Assembly: GCA_000827265.1 (NCBI GenBank)
Contig: KN834835.1
Coordinates: forward strand, 137,676-201,675
Direction: 5' to 3'
Source: Collybiopsis luxurians FD-317 M1
Lineage: Eukaryota > Basidiomycota > Agaricomycetes > Agaricales > Omphalotaceae
Length of the DNA: 64,000 bases
Shown here: piece by piece, positions 13,366-24,957 of the stretch
How positions within the stretch are numbered: the stretch's first letter is position 1
How the letters are laid out: the number at the start of each line of letters is the position of its first letter
The notes under the pieces: model-generated
The model's input: the letters and a program-made list of their open reading frames with translations, nothing else
What the model was told of the DNA's origin: nothing
The model's database searches: none
Position numbers and translations under genes: made by a program

Positions 13366-14717
13366 ATGACTCCCACAGAACAACAAACTATTGCCCTCTA
13401 TGCGACTAACATCTACCAGAACACAATATCTCAAATTATTATTGTCCTAACTGGATTTGGTACGTAGTGCCCAATATTACTCAAAGTTGGGTATTTGATG
13501 TGGACACAATTGATAATGGATCTCTCCGGATAGGTGTTAATATTCTAGGAATACTCGTTGCTATTCATATGCTAGCGTAAGAAATGCCCGTATAGCTTCT
13601 ATCTAATATTGTTAAATCTTACCTGCGGCACCTGGACAGAGCCAAATCCTGGACCCGTTCAAGAGCTGTTCTAGCTGCCTGCTTGATCATTGCATTTGCT
13701 GCTTCAACTTGGAATGTCCTTTCTGGTATTGTAGTCACACTCACACAAGTCCAGGTTGATTTTGTTGGAATAAAACCAGAGGTAGAGGGAGAATTGCAAA
13801 CAAAATATTGGATAGATATCATAAAGAGTTTACCAGAAGCTCATATGAGCAGTTGGAGTCTAACAATTGCTGTAAGTTTGCTATGTTCACCCCTCATTCA
13901 AATTTTAATGGCATGATTGTTTTATGTAGATACTTCTGAGTGATTTGACTGTGGTATGGAGAGCATGGGTTTTGTTTCAGCAGGAACGGCATTACAAGGT
14001 CGTACTTGTGCTTCTCATGATTGTGAATGTTGGTACGTAAGAATACACCTATAGAGGCCAAATTAATGGAACCCTTCATTGAACACCACATAGTAGTCAA
14101 TATTGCGGATTGCATCCTGGATGACATCGACATCAAAGTAATTCTCGCAAACTCTAGCACAGTTTTAGACTGGTTGTCACTTGTGGTATCATTGGCAGTG
14201 AATATATTTTCAATGGGCTTAATTGCATGGAAGGCGAGGCAAGTACTTTCAAGAGTCTTGACTTCAGTTATCCAACTCTTACAACCCCCCATATGCAGGA
14301 ATCACTATTATGCTATGAAAGAAGCTACTTTACACAGAAGAACAAGAGTTCAGAGTATCCTACTCCTACTGATTGAATCTGGTGCTATGTTTTGCACAAC
14401 ACAGGTCCTCGAAACTGTCTCCACCCTGCTAAATCTGTATGGGCCTGTAAATGACTGGAAAATTTTGTTCTTTAATATTTCTGGTAACATATTGGTGCTT
14501 GCTTCTGTGAGTTTCAGTTTTCTTTAGGCTCAACGGATATGAAACATTAAATCCGTAGATATGGTATCCTATTACAGTCGTCATTTTGATCAACATGGAT
14601 AGCTCACCAGTAATTGAGTCTATCCGTATCAACCAGACCATGGAAAACTCTGACATTCAAGGGCACATGTCACATATGATTGTCCAGTCAGACTCTGGAA
14701 GGACCCAGTCAGAATGA
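13366..14717 (+). CDS. Seven-helix membrane protein with WRAW-type motif (right paralogue)
   Basis: Seven exons join in frame: 13366-13459, 13534-13576, 13640-13871, 13930-14032, 14094-14238, 14299-14506, 14559-14717, giving 327 aa. It is the duplicate of 4803-6103 with the same intron phases, including the GC-AG fifth intron (14239-14298). The motif LSDLTVVWRAWVLF is complete here. The third exon is 30 bases longer than in the paralogue, which lengthens the loop between helices 2 and 3, and the tail ends in the same SGRTQSE-like sequence. Both copies are open, so divergence rather than loss is under way. No biochemical function is known to me. Confidence 0.85.
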
Positions 14718-14840
14718 CTGAGTTAAGGGGCTGATTGAAAGGTTCCACTAGCTTTGAAGTAATTGTTTCTTTATTTATACAGTGTTGCATTTTACTATTA
14801 CTGTATATATTTTAAAATGTGTTACCTACTGCTCACTGAT

Positions 14841-16546
14841 GTTTCATGGATACCTGAGTGGCATTCACTATGACTTGTCCTATTGTTCTGGACTGTAATT
14901 ATTACCGTGAACAGATTTAAAACAACTTCACAAAGAAAAATAATTAAAGCTGTTACAAAATACCTTTCATGTTTCTTTTTAACTTCAATTGATGAGTACT
15001 AAGGCACAGCAGTTGGTCATCAATTTTGAATTCTAGGAAAGATTACTACTATCAGTTATTGATGGTCATTTAAGCATGACAAGTTATGAAATACACTTTC
15101 CATTGCTCAGAATGGAGTGGTACTTACACTTAGTTAACAAATGAGCTTTCAGCACATGGTACCAATAGCTTGATTACTCTGCCATCACCATATTCCTGCC
15201 TATCAGAAGTTCCTTTCTTAATAGCTTCTTCAAGCTAGGGTTGTGCATGGTTGGGTCGGGTCATGAACCCTGGGTTTGGGTGAGGATCAGATGGGCCAGT
15301 GTAAGTTAAAATTCTGATCCTGACCCAAGCTTTGGGGTTTGATCAGGGTTGGGTTGGGTCTGGTTAAAGTTAGGGTTGACGCAGGCTGTAAATTATTTTC
15401 TGACTCTGAGCAAGACACAACAAGTGCAAAATTTGTTATATACAAGCAAATATTTTATCAACAACACATTATTAGGCACATAGCAGTCCTTATCTTTAAT
15501 TCAGGAGGACCAGAACTATGCATGACATAAGAGATTGAAGCCAAAGAGAGTGACCATGTGTTGAATAATGATTCATCTCCCAGTGCCCACCTTAATGTAG
15601 CATCTTGGATGGAATTTCAGTTAATAAAGGAGTGACTCCTGGCATAGCAACTGCAGACAATGGTATTATAATTATTTGCATCAGGAAAAATACTTATAGC
15701 CCATGACACCCCTCTCATTCTTGAATTTTCTGTAGTTTTACCGCCCATGAATATGGAGCCCCAATATTCCCTAAGAAGCTAAGTATTGGTTGCAAATTTC
15801 AATTATGAGTATTCCTGAACATGTTGAGAATATCCTCGGTGCCATGCGTGTGGCGTCGTGCACCGGCATGGAATGCCTCTATGTGATATACCTGCTCTCC
15901 AATCTTGTGGTGCAATAGAATGCAATCACACCCTGAATCAGTCCAGCGTTCGAGATCAGGAGATCTCCCCAAAAACATCAACTCGTCCGTATAGTTACAG
16001 TCGCACTGAAATCATGAACTCAATACATTGAAAAGTGCATCCAATAACCCATCTTCTCATACAGAACTTGCTGTCCGCACCACGAACCGCCTCAAAGTTA
16101 ATCAATTGCTGCCCAAAAATCAAATGCCAAAGTTCCACTGCTCCAGGTTGACTCCAGATTCACCATCGAGAGCAAGCAATTTGATCCTCAAGCTACGCTA
16201 ACGCGTTGCGGTACTCGTGCCTTGTTCAGTAATTGGCTTCCTTGGATCATCGAATATAATGAACGCTAGCCAAAATTATATAGATTACAAAATTTAGAAC
16301 AATTCAAGATTGCCTGTCCTGGTCCTGGATATGTCACAAAGTCACCACCACAGAAACTCAGCATTCCATTCACTATATCATATATATTGGAAAGCTTGAA
16401 AACTTTCTACCATAAGATTTCGGAGTCCTTTGTGACTTCCATAATTGTCTGTACAAAATGTTTATTCGGGCCTACCAACCCCCTACCGGGTAAGCACTTC
16501 AATGGTCAAAAAACCATTGACTGAACACTTGAACAACTACGCTATA
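14841..16546. other. Gene-free spacer
   Basis: This is AT-rich sequence with stops in all frames. The only structured part is the GGGTT-rich block at 15234-15375. I see no gene or RNA. Confidence 0.6.
15234..15375. repeat. GGGTTGGGTC-rich block, possible one-ended MITE
   Basis: Runs of GGGTT/GGGTC and their complements (GACCC) make an internally inverted low-complexity block like the subterminal part of hAT MITEs, compare 56032-56650. I cannot find a second terminal inverted repeat or a target duplication, so it is only a candidate fragment. Confidence 0.3.
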
Positions 16547-17845
16547 CTAATCGCTGCTGGGGCGTGTTATTAGCTGCCTCCATAATTCCAATGCTTTCTT
16601 CTCCTCCTTGTTGCCATTCCGAGCTAGAAAACAGAGATAGAAGTTACACTATGATAGAAAGATATTTAAGAATAGCCACTTACGGATGTCAGTGTCATCA
16701 TCTGGCATACCCACAGTTACCATTGCAATCGAACTTAAGACAGGTTCGGTAAGATAAACTTCCTTTTTGGTCATGGTGCCATCCTGGCACGGGAAGGGCA
16801 CGGGGACCTCGACATTGAAAAATTTCAAGTACGGATTGAGGTGCTGGTCAGCAGCGATGGACTTGAAATCCTCCAAATTTTCAGGAGGTTGATCTGGAAG
16901 CTCGCCCGGGAAAGAAGTCCCCTGCAAGGGATAGTAGACACTGTTTGATAGATTCGCACGAACTTTCATTCCTGCAACGGCCAAAACAACCAGAGGAAGG
17001 GCAGGGAGGCCATAAATACCAGGGATGTTATCAAGATTCTGATTCGGTGAGACCGTTTTATCAGTACACCATGCCTGTGATACGATGTCCAACTCATTGA
17101 AGATGAGTGTATTCCAAACCCGATAATCTTCACCTTCCACAAGCTTAGGAAGTTTCAACGCGAATAGTTCTGCAAAGTTTCTGTTGCCAGGGGAAGGAGC
17201 CGCAATAGGGTAGGCTAGTATTTTTTCCGGTGGTGCATTTAGATAAAAGAGTGTAAGTGCTAAGGTGGCAGATAATGCGCCACCACGACTGAGACCGGTA
17301 GAGATGAATGTACACTGCGAGGAGTGTAAATTCTCCACGAAGTCTCGGAGAGTGAGACCGCTGCCCTCAGCACCTTCAGGAGCAGGGTAAAAGAGGAGCC
17401 TGTGAGTATCTCGTGCCGTTCCCCAAGCAACGTAAGTATTTGTAGTATCATTGACCTGTCTCGGTGGTGTAACGATGGGTTGGTGCGGCAGGTTTTGGAC
17501 CCAGTCATTGAAATCCACAACCCGCTGCACCTGGTTGTTTTGTTCCATGGAGTAGTCGGTGGCGGTGCCCGCAACACAAATTACGTATGTGTCTTGGCCG
17601 TTTACCGCTTGGTTTCGCGCAATGTACCACGTTTCGTCAGGGCCTGTCTCCGTATCCTCGGGATCATGCTTCCAAACAACTGGTCCCCAAACAACCTTCC
17701 AAGCACCTTGAATCTCGGTGATCGTCTCGGAAAGGTATTCCTGCATGGCGTTTTGCAGAGTTTGTTGGGTTCCCTTGCATTGCCTTACAGCATTCGCAAC
17801 TAGCGAAAGCTGAAATACTTGTTGAAATACATCGAGGGTGGACAT
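16547..17845 (-). CDS. Class 3-like lipase / alpha-beta hydrolase, cytosolic
   Basis: Two exons, 17845-16684 and 16623-16547, give 412 aa; the second exon adds the last 25 residues. The core STGLSRGGALSATLAL (about residues 182-197) is the nucleophile elbow GxSxG, with Ser186 as the likely nucleophile. NELDIV (Asp253) and DQHLNPYL (His335) are the best candidates for the other triad members. VICVAGTATDY (about 88-98) fits the oxyanion strand. There is no signal peptide, unlike secreted fungal lipases, so it probably acts inside the cell. The natural substrate is unknown. Degenerate tandem repeats lie 200-450 bases upstream of the start. Confidence 0.82.
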
Positions 17846-18059
17846 CTTAATGAATCTTCAGTGACTCAACCCAAAAATCATTATGAATAGAGACTTACCG
17901 TAACAGTGTTGTTGTATGTAGCGAAGTGGTGGATAATCCGTGTTGGACTCTTCCAGCCTCCAGGTGCCTGTTTTTATACTGAGTCAAGTTCATAATCCAA
18001 GCATCGTTACGAGAGTCTTACAGGTATTACTCATATATAACTCTCGCGCTAATCATCTC

Positions 18060-18300
18060 TGAATTTTTTATGACTCGGTGACAGGTCAACTCGGTTGCAG
18101 AAAATATTGTCAATGGATGTAGATCTTATCTCTGAATGTTTTATTACTCGATGACAGGTCAACTCGGTTCCAGAAAATTGTTGTCAACGAGTGTAGATCT
18201 TTGATCTGCTACTGAATCTTTTATTACTCAGACAGGTCAACAAGAACTGGAAAATAATTATGTACTCAGTAACAGGTCAACTCGGCTCCAGATAGCTCGG
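18060..18300. repeat. Degenerate tandem repeat upstream of lipase
   Basis: Four copies of a unit of about 75 bases (the last two shortened to about 40) are marked by ACTCGGTGACAGGTCAACTC, with ACAGGTCAAC at 18081, 18154, 18232 and 18272. The array lies 215-455 bases before the lipase start. Confidence 0.75.
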
Positions 18301-18920
18301 AGCGAGCTCAGGACAAAGATATTTTAATGAAAGATTTGTTATAGTCGGCGACGTGGTTATTATTTAAATGCACGCCATAGCAAAAGAACGTAATAATTAT
18401 TCACTCACTGATAACCAGGCACCCGATAAGGCAGATGTTCACTTACCAGGCAACTAAATCTTGTTTGGCGCAATTTTCACCACACTAAAATCTCTTTGCA
18501 AACATATTCCAGTGTGAACAAGAATGATCACCAAATATCATCTATTGATATCTGCGGCCTTTCAGCCACAAACCGGGTGACTTTCCAATAAGCTGTAGAA
18601 TTCAATGCGTTGGATGCAAGTGAGACGTAAATGCGTCAATGGAACCCGTTGGAAAGGGTTGAAGGCACAAAGAATTAGATTTTATTTTAGTGGCACCGTA
18701 AATGCACACCCGAAGCGAATTAAACAATCAACTACAGAAGCCCATTCGAGTTACAGGCCGGAGGGATCTTCTGGGTCCGTCATAAAGACGTATCCATCCA
18801 TACTACAGACCAGATTCAGGTCACGACTCGCTATACCCGGTAATACAATGACCTTTTGTTCTCTAGGTTTGTCGAACTGGCTGTCACTGCAGAACCGAAA
18901 CTCAACGTTGCTATCAGTGA

Positions 18921-19335
18921 CAGGACGAACAAAAAAGTGCATATATCCACTCAAGCCGAACAGAAGCAAAATCGCTTAGTGGAAGTTCTAGCCTCACATC
19001 CTCAAAGTACGTGCAGTGTGAACAAAAAAGTGCATATATCCACTTAAGCCGAACAGAAGCAAAATTGCTTAGTAGAAGTTCCGTCCTCCCATCCTCAAAG
19101 TACGTGCAATGTGAGCAAAAGAGTGCATATATCCACTCAAGCCGAACAGAAGCAGAATCGCTTAGTGGAAGTTCCGTCCCCACATCCTCAAGGTACATAC
19201 AATGGCAAAATAAATTTCATTTCTTGTTACCAGTGACAGGATGAACAAAAAAGTGCGCACATCCACTCAAACCGAACAGTAGCAGAATCGCTTAGTGGAA
19301 GTTCCGTCCTCACATCCTCAAGGTACGCACAAGGG
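18921..19335. repeat. 93-bp tandem repeat, four copies
   Basis: A core of AAAAAGTGCATATATCCAC, a GCCGAACAGAAGC stretch and a CATCCTCAAAG block recurs with starts near 18938, 19030, 19123 and 19253. The first two spacings are 92-93 bases; the last is 130 because of an insert containing AAATTTCATTTC. Since 93 is 31 codons, a minus-strand frame stays open through three copies (YFEDVGTELPLSDSAS-type repeats). I regard that as a by-product of the period. Confidence 0.85.
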
Positions 19336-20139
19336 CAAAATGAATTTCATTTCTTTGCATGGCATGGCATGAGTCCGATTCCGGCCTTGGAATTTCGACG
19401 ATGGTGCTCGCAATATTACAACGTTGCTTCATCGCTAGACAGCTTGCAAAGGCTTTCATTTGTCATACTATTATAGGATCCATTTCCAACGTCTCTGGCA
19501 AGTGTTATTGATAAAAACTCACGGTTTGGATTGTACTTATTCGATACCCCCGAGGATTAGGGTCCGAAGCATGGTCCGAAGAGAACAACAGGTCCCAAAC
19601 AGAAAGTTCGATTTCGTACCTGAAGCCGACGTCTTTTGTCGAAACTTAGTATATGACAACGTAGTACCAATGAGCTGATTGATGAAGATACTTGATTGCA
19701 TACTTCCAAAGAGATGGCGATGTCTGAGAGCCTGAGCCGAGGTGTTATTATTCAGTCACTGCCGAGCCACGATCTCAGAAAGCATTAATACAGTGCTTCA
19801 TACCATCCCCCGCACTATTCATGTAATCTAGCTGAAACAAAAATGATCACTAGCCCGGATTACTTACAATGACACGGTCTTGAACGAAAACAGCTGTAAA
19901 AAGTTCCATCTAGAATAATCGCCTTCAAGGCCATGAAAATTCCCCGGATCTGCTTTTGCGGGTACCCGGCGCTATGATAAGAGCCCTAGTATCTGGCAAC
20001 ATACGTTAGATATACATCCGTTGTACAGCACTGGCTTGGGTCTGACTGGGGTGAGGAATGACCGCGGCCTCCGAGGCAGTACTGTATGTTGCGATATTAG
20101 GAACGGGCTTCGAGGAACTGCATTCAGGTTTTAACGACA

Positions 20140-20440
20140 CTGTAGTGGAAAAAAGGAAAGAAAGAGAGAGGAGGAAGGGAGAGGAGAGGGGGTGAGGAAG
20201 GGAGAGGAGATAATAGAAGGCGAGGCAAGGTGAAGTGATGGGAAGAGGGGAGGAGAGGAGAGGAGAGGAGAGGAGAAAGGATGAGGAAAAGGGAAGGGAA
20301 GGGAGGAGGAAAAGTGATGCGAAGGGAAAGAGCGGGCAGAAGGAAACCAGAGGGGAGGAAGGGGTGGGGGAGGACGGAGGGGACGGAGATTAGGACAAGA
20401 TCAGTCAGTCTCAGGGAAGAAGGAGGGGAGGGGGGCACTT
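20140..20440 (+). repeat. Purine (A/G) low-complexity tract
   Basis: About 300 bases are almost entirely A and G on the plus strand, with GGAGA units such as four consecutive GGAGA at 20252-20275. It could form triplex DNA, but no function is implied by the sequence. Confidence 0.85.
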
Positions 20441-20575
20441 ACTCGAGAGGCATGGTAGTGTATACCGTAACCAGTGCAGCGATTGCTCCGATTCCAAAGG
20501 TTATCGTACTCGGTAACGTTTGTCCAGGTCTTGCATAGTCCTCTGCTTTAAAGTCGAGTAGGTAATGAACCAAAC

Positions 20576-20624
20576 GGCAGAGTTAGCGCCTTCCGACGAG
20601 ACTGCGTGAAGCGCTAACTCTGCC
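20576..20624. repeat. Perfect 14-bp inverted repeat
   Basis: GGCAGAGTTAGCGC at 20576-20589 is followed after 21 bases by its exact complement at 20611-20624, so a strong hairpin is possible. No gene end is recognised next to it. Confidence 0.8.
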
Positions 20625-21309
20625 TTGAAATGACATTAGCTTTCGGGAGGTTCTATAGTCATTAAAAACACACCTCTGAGTCGGCCAGCATGCTTTTGAA
20701 ATGATTATAACTAACGAATCTGACTCCAGCCTGGGTACCATTGTGCAGTACATCCGGAGTAGAGTCCAAGGACACCATTTAGTTTGAGCATATCCCGTAA
20801 GATTTGTGCTAATGCAGTTGGTCCCGCAATACTGAAAAGAGACTAGCGAGGGTAACCTGAAGAAAGGATTTACAGAGAAAAGGTATGGCAGTGAGCTGAG
20901 CAAAAGCGTGAAACGCTAATCGGCCCGTAAACCAGACGAGTGCTTATTCGGTTATCTCACTCCAACCACTCAAGTGATGACCGAGTACGAGTATCGGAGT
21001 AAGTAATTTCTAATGCTCTCTCTCTATCGTAGTCCGACACCGCCGATGGAGGAAGTCCTCAGCATATACATCGCTTGGAAGCTTATTAGAGGTCAAAGTT
21101 ACGAGCTTAGTCTTTCCATGGATGAAGAGACCGGGTGCTAATTCTATGCTTCTCTGCACAGTAAGCCCTCGAACTGGCAAGGAAGTCTGAAACGACCTTC
21201 GTCGCAAACTCAGTTATACTTCTTACACCTTCGATACCGACCCAGAGTACGGTAGACCGACAGCTTTCCACGCTTTGCGTTCCATAGACGAGCCGAGGAA
21301 TACTGTTCG

Positions 21310-21674
21310 CTAGATAGACGAGAGTGCAATGGCTAACATCACCAACGCAAATGCGACTCCAACTACAACTACCAACCCCGCAGTAGACTCACAAGCACAT
21401 TAACCAGACCCGAGGCCCTCTCTTCAAGCGGGACATTCGATTCGACCCGTTCAACCGCCTCAGGGGCTTCTTTCTCCTTATTCTCTCTATCTAGGTGAAA
21501 GTCAGGTCCGTTGGTCGGAGCGTCCTCGCTAGGTCCGGACGTGGTTTTTGACACGCCCGCATTTGGCTGGACCGTCGACGATGCTTCAGATGTTCGCACC
21601 CGAATATAGGTCCCTCGTATCCACCTACACGCCTTTCCGAGGAAATTTGCCGCTGTATATTTCGGATCGTTCAC
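21310..21674 (-). other. Candidate 3' gene part ending in a membrane anchor
   Basis: A minus-strand frame (GKACRWIRGTYIRVRTSEAS, then acidic and Pro/Ser-rich) runs to about 21410. If a 41-nt intron with the weak donor GTCTGG is removed, it continues into GVAFALVMLAIALSSI and a stop, a good tail-anchor helix. No start codon is found, because an in-frame TGA precedes the frame, so either a 5' exon is missed or it is a relic. Not recognised as any family. Confidence 0.25.
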
Positions 21675-23544
21675 GGTTCAGGAGCTGAAGTATACTACAT
21701 AGTACCTACGCTGATTCCCGTTATTCATTCAGTTCATATCCATAAACGACTCAGTTGAATCAAGTACAAGGAATGAATGTCTATATATACTTCGGCATCT
21801 GTTCCGCGGTGGAATGATCACAAAGGAATCACTTGCAGAACAAGCCTTTACCACTTACTTTATACCTAGACCATCCGCAAAGATCTTGCCAATGTTCACG
21901 CTACCTGCATACTTACGAGGACAGCAGAGGGCAAGATCCCTTCAGATTTTTTGACAGACTCCAAAGTATCCACCCTTCTCCGACGCCGCTTTCTGGGCCT
22001 CATCGGTTAATTACCAAGTTCAGCATTGTTTACCCGTTAAATGATCTACAGGGCCAGTATACTACTTCGAACGGACATGCGAATACGAATACGAATACGT
22101 TCGGTGCTGGAAGGTTCCTCATCGAACCCAAAGCTGGCATAAAACCATCAGGCGATCCATTTCGGTTCCTGCAGACATGTTCAATGTGACTGCTATTAGG
22201 CAGGCAGCCGAGGTTGCTGCCCGTTTACCAAAAAGGGTACTATTTGCGTGCAAGCTGTTGACCTGGCCGTAGAAACGGGGCGAACGCAGCGAATCCCCGT
22301 GACGTAGGCACGGATCATAAAGCTTGTTGTCATAAGTTCATATACGTTCAAGATTCACTACCGATGTCAGCTAAGAATATCGGATATCCAAATGAACTAT
22401 GCCTTCCCTCGTGCTTCTGTGCTAGGTCTGGTTTTCTCTTCGGACCTACAGATCTGTAGAGCGGACTATTGATCACAGTTCGGACCTCTCTCATGTACTT
22501 CGATACATTCCCATTCTCTCCCACCAACTCCACATCGAGACCACGGGTATGGCGCTGCGTAATGACTGACAAAGTAACGAGCTATGTGCAAAGTAATAGC
22601 ATATACAACTGCATCTCAACAACAGGGACGCAAACCATGATATTTGCGCATATAGTGGATCAACATTAACCAAGAACCCCGAGCTCCGTCTTGCAGTTGC
22701 TCCTTATCGATAGTACCACCACTTCCTCGTTACTCAAAAGCAGTATCCGAAAGAGGGTCACCGTACACTGCTCCTTTATCTAAACTTTGAGTTTGTGCGG
22801 TTTGTTCAGATAAACCAAATGATTGTCGCCACACTGTCTTCGCGAAATGTATTTGATCACTGGCAATTACTTATCTCTATAACGGAAAATTTCTCCGTCG
22901 TGTATTGGTCTCTCTCCGGTTCTTTAAACAAATTGGCTCAACCATGGTTCGGAACAGTCTAAGAAAGAAGAACACTTCAAGCTCTGCCGACTTAGATGCA
23001 TAACGTTACAACCGTTCCCATCTGTTCGCGACCTTCACCTTTCCTTATTCGCGACCACGAAGATCCCTTACTACTATCTTTCGTTCACCCACCTTTTTTC
23101 AACCTCGATTTGCGTGGCACTCGCTCTGTTCCAGGTCAAACTTGCGTGGATCGTTCATATAATGGTATCAGATTGGTTTAGAAGGAAATATGAGTACGAA
23201 TACAATTACGTATAATCCGAACCCTTGACGGACTTGTGGCGCAATTGTTCAAAGAATATAAGAAGTCGCAGACGCCCGTGGCCTTGTATGACCGCTACTC
23301 ATTCTTATGGAACAGAATATATAAGCTATTAACCAAAATGCCAATGGGAGCGCGATCGTTCCTGGCTTCCAAACCATTTTAGGTAGAAGATCGAGGATAG
23401 ACTTTTTTACGAGCTTCATTTAAGATTTGAAAGTATGTATTGACTTTTTCTACTATAGCTCAGGACCATAAAGTATATCATTAAACCTGGGCGCCCCGCT
23501 CCGAAAACGGGTTTTCGGGAAAGCAGCCAAGGGTAATAGTAGTA
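21675..23544. other. Gene-free stretch
   Basis: No supported gene. A TATATATA run near 21783 and a CGAATA microsatellite near 22080 are the only features. Confidence 0.5.
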
Positions 23545-23986
23545 CTATCTAGATTGCACAAAGTGCACATTAATCAACCTCCCAAAGGGCGAACCCGATA
23601 AATCAGGGGCTTACCAGGTGCAGGGTGTACGATATTGCTTTCATAGCAGAACAAGGTCTTATCACTTGTACTACAAGAGAGCAATCGAGGCGTTATGAGC
23701 TGATGCAGCCGCTATTACTCCACAGGGAAAGCTAAGAGCTTACCATCCGTGGCCAGCGATAGGAATAATCGCAGTTCAATTGATAGCGATACTGGGATTT
23801 TGAATATTAAGGCCCAGATAATCAAGAACAGCAGCGAGACCCGGGTCAGCCACCAAGGCCTGATCAATAGTCTCGCAGCACCGTAGGGAATTAGAGGGAC
23901 AGACAATCGATGTATCTCTGGAACTAGGAATGGCGGCAACAAAGGTCTGCGAGGACAGCAACGATAACGGTCAATCTGAAGTGCAT
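23545..23986 (-). pseudogene. Class I hydrophobin pseudogene
   Basis: The start MHFRLTVIVAVLA is a hydrophobin-like leader. After a frameshift the minus strand reads VCPSNSLRCCETIDQ, then a stretch with ADPGLAAVLDYLGLNI and SIAIN. This is the C...CC spacing and the helix/loop of a fungal hydrophobin, the secreted surface-film protein. The next Cys codon is TGA (AAT TGA ACT), the later CC pair reads FCY, and the usual ending GLINVGC appears as GLINVHF. Frameshift, nonsense and loss of disulphide cysteines make it non-functional. The exon with FCYESN follows an apparent intron near 23680-23755. Confidence 0.65.
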
Positions 23987-24254
23987 GATATTGAGTTCCT
24001 CCAGGTTGTCCAGGAGTTTGAACAGGCCTTTATATCTATCGGAATCGGGTTGATTTTATCTTCAGGTCTCAGGGTGAGCTTATAGGTTTAGTATCCCGCC
24101 CACCGAACCGCATTGATTACTACGTGTCTGCCTTGTGGCAATAGCTCAAACTAATGCCAAAACATCCTGTCTGCTCAATCCAAATGTTATGCGGCTAATC
24201 CTCGAAGAACGTATTTGTCCCTTATTCAACAACTTGATTTCTTTATCTGGGAGA

Positions 24255-24760
24255 GGCTTTTGAATGGTGCCATTTTGGTTTGGAGAGCATGTGCATCCGA
24301 GATGTCATCAAAATCAAAGTGATTCAGTCAAACTCCAGCACAATTTTGGACTGGTTATCACTAATGGTGTCATTGGCAGTAGTTATGCTTGCAACAGGGT
24401 TGATTACATGGAAGACCTGGCAAGTATCTTTGAGCTGCTTCACTAAGGGTATTCCATTCTTACAATTTCTCTTATGCAGGAATCATGATCATGTCATGTT
24501 GAAAGAAGCCTCATTCCACCAAAGAACTAGAGTTCAGAATATCCTAATTTTACTGATTGAATCCAGCGCTATATACTGCATAATACAGATTCTCGTTACT
24601 GTCTTTACCCTACTACTGAATATATATGGGTGTTCAAATAAGCAGAACTTTCTGCTTGCTAATGGCGTTACTTTGAGTCCTGATTCTTTTTTACAGGCTC
24701 AACTGATATTCAAAAATAATTTGCATAGGCTTGTTATCCCATCGCATTTGTCATTTTGAT
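24255..24760 (+). pseudogene. Relic of the WRAW-motif membrane gene
   Basis: The sequence starts in exon 4 (LLNGAILVWRA), then jumps straight into exon 5 (CIRDVIKIKV..STILDWLSLMVSLAVVMLATGL), losing the second half of exon 4 and intron 4. The GC-AG intron 5 is still present (24420-24479), followed by exon 6 with HQRTRVQNILILLIESSAIYC. Exons 1-3 are absent and the end is degraded. It is a third, truncated copy of the genes at 4803 and 13366. Confidence 0.85.
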
Positions 24761-24957
24761 CAATAGTGATGTGACAGTTGCAGCCAGGGCTAATAAAATT
24801 TCTCAGCCTACTAGACATCCAGGGCCTGGCTAAAGTTCAGGCAATGTAAATCAGAAAGTGTAGACCAATATTACTGTACTGTTTCGAGAGGACGTTTAGT
24901 CATATATGCGTCATGTTTGCCTATAGACTAGTAAGGTTCTCAAGAGCCCTTTTTGAG

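Larger units (their letters stand above)
6300..14840. repeat. Right copy of tandem segmental duplication (intact SEC31 + membrane gene)
   Basis: This is the partner of 1916-6230, in direct orientation and separated by under 100 bases. It holds the full-length SEC31 and the second membrane gene. Similarity fades shortly after the membrane gene's stop in both copies (about 6230 and 14840), which marks the right boundary. Confidence 0.9.
19341..21309. other. Gene-free stretch with purine tract and hairpin
   Basis: No gene is recognised. The stretch includes the purine-rich tract (20140-20440) and a perfect inverted repeat (20576-20624). Several open frames of 60-110 codons cross it, but none has a domain or intron logic that I can defend. 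Confidence 0.5.

Noticed and set aside
18914..19198. Repeat protein of 31-residue units on minus
   Set aside because: The frame stays open because the tandem period is near 93 bases. There is no leader, domain or downstream exon, so it is listed as a repeat only.
20281..20538. Open frame across the purine tract
   Set aside because: It is open only because A/G-rich codons contain few stops; no start context, introns or protein-like composition.
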